Shown here: piece after piece, positions 56,986 to 64,000 of the stretch
How positions within the stretch are numbered: the first letter of the stretch is position 1
Layout of the letters: every line of letters begins with the position of its first letter
Assembly (NCBI GenBank): GCA_963575645.1
Contig: OY754464.1
Location: forward strand, 30,519,501-30,583,500
Direction: 5' to 3'
Length of the DNA stretch: 64,000 nt
DNA from: Xanthostigma xanthostigma
Taxonomy: Eukaryota > Arthropoda > Insecta > Raphidioptera > Raphidiidae
Made by a program: the position numbers and the translations under genes
Notes under the pieces: model-generated
The model's database searches: none
The model's input: only the letters and a program-made list of their open reading frames with translations
Told to the model about the DNA's origin: nothing

Positions 56986-59794
56986 ATGGTTCAGCCTATG
57001 GAATTGTATGGCGCAATTGCCCCTTTATATTATTTCTCGAAATTTCTCGGTGTGGTGACGTATTCTTATGGAAAAGATTCGAATGGAAAAAAATGTTACA
57101 AAACCAATTATTTGTTTGGTTTTTTTGTTGGTATAACGAGACTATGTTTCTTTATCTACGTAAATTTTCATAGTACAACAAACCAAAATACGAGTATTAC
57201 AGAAAAATACAGTGGCGTTGTTGGAAAAAAAGCCAGTGTTACATTTATGTCAACGATTTTTTTAATATGGGTGGCTACGAAAATTATAGCATTGCTTTTG
57301 GGGTTTTTTCGTCAAGAAAATGATATCAATGTGTACAAAAGATTAGCTGAAATTGACAAAAATATCGAAACTTTAGGAGTAAAAATCGATAACGGCTGTT
57401 TAAGAACAGTTGCCATTACAGCAATATTTCAAGTTATCTTTCTGAGTACGATTTTGAATTTCACATCCTTGGTAAAAAGTATATTTTATGGAGATTTTGA
57501 TTTTACTTTTATTATAATAGTTGAAATGTTCGGTGCGTGCATTTCAATATCAGTTACAACAATTTTTAATGTTAATTTATGGATATTGAAGCGCAATTTT
57601 AATTTGATAAATAATGTCACAATTGATATGATAAAATTAACAGCATGGAACAGAAAAGCCTCAACCATTAAAGACCGACACTCAAAAGAAACAGAATTAA
57701 ACAAAATCAGACAAATATCAATTATTCATAAAGAATTGATCAGCATTTCAAAAACAGTGAATCGCAATTTTGGCATCATACTGCTTCAAAAAATCTTGAT
57801 TATTTGGCTAAGTTTGCTTTATGCAATTTATTTTTCTTACAAATATATAGTTTGGTTCATAAAAACTAATGATTATAAACGATTGGACGAAACTACGATT
57901 TATCACTTTCTCTATAACATCATCGATTTGTGTACTTTTGTGTATATGTGCAGAAATACTGCAAAGGAAGTAAGTGGAGATAAACAAAATTTAAAATTGA
58001 TACTAACAAAATTTAATTTAATGCATATTTTTTAGGGTAACCGTTTATCATTGCTAGTACATCGTTTGAGTAGTACCTGTCAAGATTTGGATAGTTTTGA
58101 ATTAAAACATATGGTAAGTCGACAGATATGACCCTGTAGACTTTTAAAATGATACGAAATCTCGCATTCGACCTCTCTAACATCCATATATCTAAAATAA
58201 AAGGGCGTGTTCCGACATATCACCCAGTACACTGGCCAGTGCTAATAACGTCATGAATCCAATGCCATAATTGTACTGGTGTGCCACCATATTGTATTGC
58301 TGAGACAGGTGTGACGTGTGTTCGAGATAGTTTCACGTTTAGATATTTCGTCTGTACAAGTTAATCTGAACGTGAAACTATCTCGTACCTAACACATTTT
58401 TTTCCACTTGTCCAAATGCAATCATATGATTTGCAACTAGAAGTTTCACTTCTGTAATGCGTTCTCGTATAACACATTTTTAATTTTTTCGCAGGTTTAC
58501 TGCAAATAATAAATAAGAAAACACAAGCAGATAACAAATTGTTTGCAGGTTTATTGCAAATATTGTTTTTTTATTTTCGCAGGTTTACTGCAAAGGTTGT
58601 TTTTTTAGCTCAAGTATTATTCTGATAAATTAGTCAAAACTTTTAATTACAATAGGTATACTTTTAAAAATAAAAAAATAAATAAAAAAAACAAATTATT
58701 GCGCGCACCTCACGGTAATCGAATCCGGGCGACCGCGTGGTATGCCAGCATTCTACCACTTACGACCAATGCTTATAAAAGATCATTGTCTATATAGTAT
58801 AATTTCGTGACAAATTCTGTTACATAGGGAAACGAGTTTACCCCCGTATTTACAAAAGTATATTCACTTCAAAAAAGAAAAAATTCAAAATGTGTAAACA
58901 TTGTATTTTAAAGAGGTATTTCAATACAGTCGCGGTGGAGCCAATGACTTCATCACTGTTGTACAGTCGAACGAGGCGCAGCCCCGTGCGACAAGACTGT
59001 TATACGGTGAAATCGAAGGCTGCCGTGTTGGATATCAATAGTGCGCAAAGCCACGGGTAGCAGCTATTATGTTATAATGTATTATTTTTCAGATAGAGAA
59101 CGTTTCGTCCGATTTGCATTGCAGAAAACTTAATTTTACCGTATTTGAAATATTTCAAATTGATTACGAATTTATTCAATCGGTACGTAACACATTTTAT
59201 ACTAATTTTCATTAATTAAAGGCCGCTGCACACGAGGCCAGAAACGCTGCTAGATTCCTTGCTAGATTTGCCTACTAGTTTTCTAGCGCTGGTTTTCGTG
59301 ATTGCTGTTAAGTGCTTGCTTCACACGAGATTATTTTTCAAGTTTGTTTTGTGGATAGATCTGATGCACGCGCAGTGACAGTTCGAATATAAACACAGAG
59401 CAAAACTGGTCTGTTGTCTGACTCTGAGCAGAATGACGCCACGTTGGTTTGTTGGCGTTTGTTCAAGTCCTACGTGACAAGATACTGCATCCTGATTGGT
59501 TCTTGCTCATACTTAGCAGCAAATCTAACAGGAAATATAGCCCTTGTTTTTATTTTAAAACCTATCTTGTGATCTAGCAGGCCAGCCCGCAGTGACATCA
59601 TTTCTAGTTTCGTACCCAGCCTACCGGCTAGCAGAACTCCTAGCAGCGTTTATAGCAGCTGTTTCTTATTGTTGCAATTAAAGTGTTCTTATAATTTTCT
59701 TTCTATTTCAGTTTTTTGCTTTCTGTTTTAGATTGTTGGAACGTTAGCTACTTACTTGATTATATTTGTACAATTTGACCTACAGGTTACATAA
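56986..59794 (+). CDS. insect gustatory receptor, four exons, apparently intact
   Basis: Exons: 56986-57969, 58036-58113, 59093-59182 and 59732-59794 (stop TAA), all joined in phase 0, giving 404 residues, the usual length for the family. Donors are GTAAGT, GTAAGT and GTACGT; acceptors TTTTTTAG, TTTTTCAG and TGTTTTAG; intron 1 is 66 bp with a consensus TACTAAC branch site at 58001. Hydrophobic segments fall near residues 42-60, 85-107, 140-162, 172-200, 264-290, 303-322 and 379-399, as in seven-transmembrane chemoreceptors. The loop phrase LAEIDKNIETLG (120-131) and the C-terminal TYLIIFVQF (391-399, family signature TYhhhhhQF) are diagnostic. The product would be a ligand-gated taste channel subunit in the dendrite of gustatory neurons; the ligand cannot be told. 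The start (AAACGATGG) fits the homologous pseudogene start. Introns 2 and 3 carry insertions. Confidence 0.9.
58114..59092 (+). other. receptor intron 2 with repeats
   Basis: This 979-bp intron holds a short inverted repeat (CGAGATAGTTTCACGTT at 58322 and its mirror at 58370), three copies of a CGCAGGTTTACTGCAAA-type motif (58491, 58543, 58579) and a retroelement end reading GCGCAAAGCCACGGGTAGCA near 59042. A tRNA-like sequence is listed separately. Confidence 0.65.
58705..58772 (-). tRNA. degenerate tRNA-Gly-like sequence inside receptor intron 2
   Basis: On the minus strand GCATTGGTCGTAAGTGGTAG then AATGCTGGCATACCACGCGG and CCCGGATTCGATTACCG follow tRNA-Gly closely. The acceptor stem keeps about five of seven pairs, the anticodon stem and loop are altered (ACC where GCC is usual) and the T stem is imperfect. 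It is most likely a tRNA pseudogene or SINE head. Confidence 0.5.
59220..59659. mobile_element. PIF/Harbinger-like MITE, family H (copy 4) in receptor intron 3
   Basis: AGGCCGCTGCACACGAGGCC, preceded by TAA, opens the copy and GCTAGATTCCTTGCTAGATT follows as in copy 2. The right end stops at TAGCAGCGTTTATAGC, so the last 20 bases are lost. It accounts for most of the 549-bp intron between exons 3 and 4. Confidence 0.85.
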
Positions 59795-60190
59795 TTTTTT
59801 CGACAATTTTCTTGGTGTTATCTGGCCTGAAATAATAAAAATGTAGTAGATAATGTGTGTCAATTGCAACTTTGCGTAAAACAATGAAATTTAAATAGTT
59901 TTGTAGTAAAACCTCCTATAGAAGTAATCTGCACTTTGTTTGATCTCGATACGTTAACTCTTTCGCTTTGAACGAGGAGGTCATATTTGACTTTTTCGCA
60001 TTTTGACATTTTCATATTTGACAAAAAACGGTGAGGAATTTTGGAATAACTTATATATCTTGAATGTGTGGGGAAACCAATTCCAAAAAAATATATTAAA
60101 AGTATGTTAAAACACTTTCGTTTAATGAGCAGCTTTCGTATACATAATACATCATCAGATTAAATCTTTCTACAATCAAATTAAGAACAG
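59795..60190. other. receptor 3' flank, no further gene seen
   Basis: AATAATAAAAATG about 35 bp after the receptor stop could act as a variant polyadenylation signal; a canonical AATAAA is not present close by. No other feature. Confidence 0.4.
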
Positions 60191-60329
60191 AAAAAATATA
60201 TTTACAATTATTTACTTAGAGTGTAATATTGTATTACTTACAAAGTTTTGAGAATAATCAAACTTTTTTCTCAAAACTTTGTAAGTAATATAATATTATA
60301 CTCTAAATAATTGTAAATATATATTTTTT
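60191..60329. mobile_element. foldback repeat, about 62-bp arms
   Basis: AAAAAATATATTTACAATTA...TTACTTACAAAGTTTTGAGA is mirrored by TCTCAAAACTTTGTAAGTAA...TAATTGTAAATATATATTTT, with two small differences. Confidence 0.8.
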
Positions 60330-60382
60330 GAAAATAAGTTGCCTCAGCTATCAAATTTGAAAGTTTTTCAATAAGATATATT

Positions 60383-60854
60383 CAGACGCGGATCTAGGCT
60401 TTCGGGGCCAATGGGCCTATTGAAGTCGACGGCGCCCCATTTTTTGTTAGATAAAGAATATTTCAATTGCTGTTTATAAAGTTCATTTTTAATAACATCA
60501 AAGTCAGAATTGAAACTTGGTAACCTGATTAAACAAATAATATTAAAAAAGGACCCAAACAATTGTGAAAATTCACCCCAAAAATCGTCAAAATACGCCC
60601 AAAAATTGTTAAAATAACCCAAAATTTTATCAAAATTCGCCCAAAGAATTGTTAAAATTCATCAAAAAAAATCGTCAATATTCACCCATAATAATGATAA
60701 TCTTTAAAATTAACATTTTTTTACTATACGATAAGTGCTTATTATTAATGAAAAAGTATTAAATATTTATGATGAAAAATCAATTATTATAGACCCTTAA
60801 TACTTGGAGGCCCAGGGCTTAAGCCCTATTAGTCCCTGTGTAGATCCGCCCCTG
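60383..60854. mobile_element. hAT-type MITE with perfect 8-bp target duplication
   Basis: GATATATT flanks both ends exactly (60375-60382 and 60855-60862). The left end CAGACGCGGATCTAGGCTTT and the right end TAGATCCGCCCCTG are an imperfect inverted pair of the CAGGGGCGGATC type common in insect hAT elements. An internal run of about 20-bp units (AAAATTCGCCCAAAGAATTG type) spans 60550-60690 and creates the spurious 84-codon minus frame. No transposase. Confidence 0.9.
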
Positions 60855-60911
60855 GATATATTGTTTAAATACAAGGCACACTTCCTAAATTGCATTACCA
60901 AACATTGTTTT

Positions 60912-62383
60912 TAGGGTTCCGTACCCGAAGGTCAAACGGGACCCTATTACTAAGCCTCCGCTGTCCGTCTGTCTGTCCGTCTGTCTGTCAGCGGGCTGTA
61001 TCTCAAGAACCGTAATAGGTAGAGAGTTGAAATTTTTACAGAGTATGTATTTCTATTGCCGCTAGAACAACAAATAATTAAAAAACCCCCAAAACTCCCC
61101 AAAGAGGAGCAAATTCAGTTTTTTGCTTATAAGTCGCTCAATTTAAATCAGATCGTTTCGAGACCTGTCTTAAACGAAAGAGCAGAAAATTTTACATAGA
61201 TTTTGTATAACAGAATTCGTCGAAACACTTTTTTTATACAGCTTTATATAGAAATAAAATGTATAAATTCAATTTTGTCTAATCCATAGCATACACGGGG
61301 ATCGTCTGTCTTCGTTTGTTGCATACTGTACTATGGGAATTTAAAAATTGCGTATGTTTTGTCTTAAAAAAAAGATTGCATTTGTTCAAAAACGAATGTC
61401 ATTTCAAATCTTTTGACATTAGTGCAACGCCTTCTGAGTTAACGATTTGAATAACTAATTTTAATTATTAGAACATATTGCTTTGACAGATGCAAACGTC
61501 ATTTTTGACATTTTTTACCATTCCAACACCATGGATGAGCGGAATGAAACCAAATTTTGGGAGGATATTTGATATGCAAATATGAAGAGGCCTATTGTTT
61601 TTGAGAGACGTCGGCGCAAGCGCAAAAGAAATATATATTATAATGTTGTTTTTATAAGATAATAGTATACTTTTCATAACGGCTTATTATTTTGTTTTAC
61701 AGGAGTTTTGTAAAATAAATTTTTGAAAAAAATCGGCGCATGCGTAGAAGAAATATATACTATAAGGCTGGTTTTTATATAATAACGGCATACTTTTCAT
61801 AACGGTTTATTATTCTATCTATGTTTACAAAAGTTTTGTAAATTTTTTGGGAAAAATTGGCGCATGCGCAAAAGAAATATATGCAATAAAGTTGTTTTAT
61901 ATAATAATAGTATATATTTCATAATGGTTTAAAAGAAAGTTTTGTAAAAAGTTTTAAGGGGGAAAGGCGGCGCATGCGCAGAAGAGATATGTGCTATAAC
62001 ATTGTTTTTATATAATAATGGTATATTTTTCATAATGGTTTAATATTCTAAAGTTTTGTATATTTTTTTTTTTGGGGGAAATCGGCGTATGCGCAACAGA
62101 GATATTTGCCATAACGTTGTTATTTGATATAATGGTATATTTATCAAAACTTTATATTATTTTATTCTACAAGAAATTTTTGTAAAAAAAGTGTTTATAA
62201 TATAAAAACGCCGGGGTGTATTATTGTAAAATTTCACGCCTTGAAATTCTTGAACTACTTGCATACTCCCACTGGTTACATATTGTTATAGCGCCTCTCT
62301 TGTTTCTTTTACAAAAGTATTTAAAAAGTACATAGTGTACGGAACCCTTCGTGTGCGAGTCCGACTCACACTTGACCGGTTTT
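60912..62383 (+). mobile_element. composite repeat TAGGGTTCCGTACC...ACTTGACCGGTTTT, complete copy
   Basis: The 5' end TAGGGTTCCGTACCCGAAGG is followed by (GTCTGTCC)n and GGCTGTATCTCAAGAACCG; the 3' end reads TACGGAACCCTTCGTGTGCG, AGTCCGACTCACACTTGACC and GGTTTT, matching a repeat widespread in insects, especially Lepidoptera. The body holds the blocks found as fragments at 19870, 21240, 36840, 38590, 40403 and 51745, and five CGGCGCATGCGC units at 61612, 61734, 61858, 61968 and 62083 (110-124 bp apart). No protein is encoded. It is the key for reading the other fragments. Confidence 0.8.
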
Positions 62384-62387
62384 ATTA

Positions 62388-63836
62388 TAACCTGTGACGG
62401 ATGACGAAATCATTAGGATTGTCCACAAATTAAAGGACACTATGTCTTGTGGCATCGATCAAATACCAACTAAAGTGATAAAGTTTGTGATTCCTCTTAT
62501 TGTAAATTTTCTATCGTATTTCAGAAATTTATCTTACGTGCAAGGCAGTTATCCTTCAAACTTAAAAACTTCTCTGATCAAACCGATTTATAAGAAAAAT
62601 GATCGTCATAATGTGGCAAACTACAGACCGATCGCACTAATAAGCATTTTTGCAAAAATATTCGAAAGTGCAACTTACAATAGACTAATGAATTTCGTCA
62701 AGGTAAATAACATATTAACTGAGTGCCAGCATAGTTTTTGACCAAATCTCTCAACGTGTACGGCATGTTGCCATTTCATTCAGCATATCTTGCAACAATT
62801 AGACCATAATAAATATTTCGCCGTTTTGCTGTTTGATTTAACGTCCGCATTCGATACTGTAAATCACTCCTTTCTGTATAAAAAATTGTCGAATTTAGGA
62901 ATTCGAGGAAAAGCACTTGAATGGTTCCAGTCATATTTAAATAATCGTTGTATGATGATCAATATCAACGGCTACAAGTCTGGCACATATGACACTCCGA
63001 TCGGAGTACCTCAAAGAAGCAACTTAGGGCCCATAATATTTTTACTATATATAAATGATCTTCCACAACATATTTCTATTGGTCAAGTCATCATGTATGC
63101 CGACGACACATCGGTGATAATATCAGCCAAAGATACCAAGGAACTTACAGACAGCATTCAAGTCGTCCTAGAAGAATTTATCGCTTGGTGTGAAAAAAAT
63201 CATCTAATAGTCAATTTAAGTAAAACTAATTATATTGTTTTTGATAGACAAAATTGCGATATTTCCAACTTCAATATCCCTCATCAGAATAATGACATAT
63301 CAAAGCTGCTCAGTTCGAAATTCTTAGGTATTTCCATTGACTCGGGATTAAAATGGACTATTCAAATTGAAGGTGTTTGCAAAAGACTCAACACAGTGTG
63401 CTACTACATTAAATCATTAAGGCATATCTTTGATAGTGATGATTTGATGTCTGTGTACTACTCGTTTGCCTACAGCGCCATGAAATTTTGTGTTGTTATT
63501 TGGGGGCACGCATCGGAATCTATCCGAATTTTTAGATGTCAGAAGAGAATTCTTCGACTAATTTTTAATTTGAACAAACGACAATCGTGCAGACAACTGT
63601 TTATTCATAAAAAAATTTTGACATTTTACGCTCTGTATATTTTTGATCTCATTGTATATATTAAGCAAAATCTGAATAGTCTAAATCTGATATCCGACAT
63701 ACACAATCATAATATCCGTAATAATAATAATATTTACATCGGTCGATACAGAACTACAAGATATAGAAACAGCCCACTCTGTAAAGGTGCAGATTATTAT
63801 AACACGCTACCTCCTGAGATCAAAGATATAATATAG
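62388..63836 (+). pseudogene. Jockey/CR1-like LINE reverse transcriptase, one internal stop
   Basis: A reverse transcriptase of about 480 codons begins mid-domain at DDEIIRIVHKLKDTMSCGID, right after the composite repeat, so the 5' part (endonuclease) is missing. Motifs in order: KPIYKKNDRHNVANYRPIAL, the QHSF block, FDLTSAFDTVNHSFLYKKL, GVPQRSNLGPIIFLLYINDL (usual GVPQGS), MYADDTSVI with the catalytic YADD intact, and the thumb FLGISIDSGLKW. A TGA at 62739-62741 interrupts the frame at a position where the family has Arg, consistent with a CGA to TGA change; the frame continues unbroken after it to a stop at 63834. Otherwise little decayed, so young. Confidence 0.9.
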
Positions 63837-64000
63837 AATTTAGACGTTTTTAAAAGAAAAGTTAGAACATTATTAATAAACAGTTGTCCGTACGATTCGA
63901 ATTTTATTTTTTAATAATAATTTTATTGAATGTTATTGTATATTGTATTGACGTATTGCACCCTTTTATTTTGGAAATACAAATAAATTAATATCTATCT
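63837..64000 (+). mobile_element. LINE 3' untranslated region and tail, cut by window end
   Basis: A short 3' UTR ends with AAATACAAATAAATTAATAT then CTATCT, the beginning of a simple-sequence tail like that of the fragment at 9462-9500. The true 3' end lies beyond the window. Confidence 0.7.

Noticed and set aside
57486-57704. 72-codon minus frame in the receptor region
   Set aside because: Antisense shadow of receptor exon 1.
60368-60622. 84-codon minus frame with aromatic repeats
   Set aside because: It follows the 20-bp tandem repeat inside a hAT-type MITE that has a perfect target duplication.

Overview
The window looks like AT-rich nuclear DNA of an insect. The evidence is a spliced seven-transmembrane gustatory receptor gene carrying the arthropod TYhhhhhQF signature, splice sites and branch points of insect type, and a dense mix of transposon families common in insects: Jockey/CR1-like and RTE-like LINEs, a Helitron, hAT, PIF/Harbinger, pogo/Tigger, a Penelope-associated repeat, and the repeat that opens TAGGGTTCCGTACC and closes ACTTGACCGGTTTT. 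Several of these repeats are best known from Lepidoptera but also occur elsewhere, so I do not assign an order. No bacterial operons, CRISPR arrays or rRNA genes are visible.

Layout. 1-14 kb: mostly gene-free, with short palindromic elements, a 769-bp hAT remnant (7254-8022) and a decayed LINE reverse transcriptase fragment (8851-9456). 14-23 kb: mostly unannotatable, with one possible orphan exon (14446-14535, minus), a broken reverse transcriptase fragment (about 17.9 kb) and a broken two-exon THAP zinc-finger gene on the minus strand (22510-23069). 23-38 kb: transposon-rich, with a near-perfect 158/147-bp triplication, a Harbinger-like open reading frame, three long inverted repeats, a pogo-type element nested in a SINE-like repeat, and two elements built around internal tandem repeats. 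38.9-40.2 kb: a 120-bp tandem array. 40-50 kb: low-information DNA with LINE scraps and two GC-richer stretches. 50-60 kb: the chemoreceptor part, where pieces of a decayed gustatory receptor (51.2 and 52.6 kb) lie upstream of an apparently intact four-exon receptor (56986-59794), with a Helitron, hAT element, long inverted repeat, tRNA-like sequence and Harbinger MITE between or inside them. 60-64 kb: a hAT element with a perfect 8-bp target duplication, a complete composite repeat (60912-62383) and a LINE reverse transcriptase interrupted by one stop codon and running off the window.

The only host gene that looks functional is the receptor. The pseudogene pieces in the same orientation suggest a once tandemly duplicated receptor locus worn down by transposon insertion. 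Nearly everything else is explained as layers of mobile DNA, and several nesting events can be ordered from the sequence.
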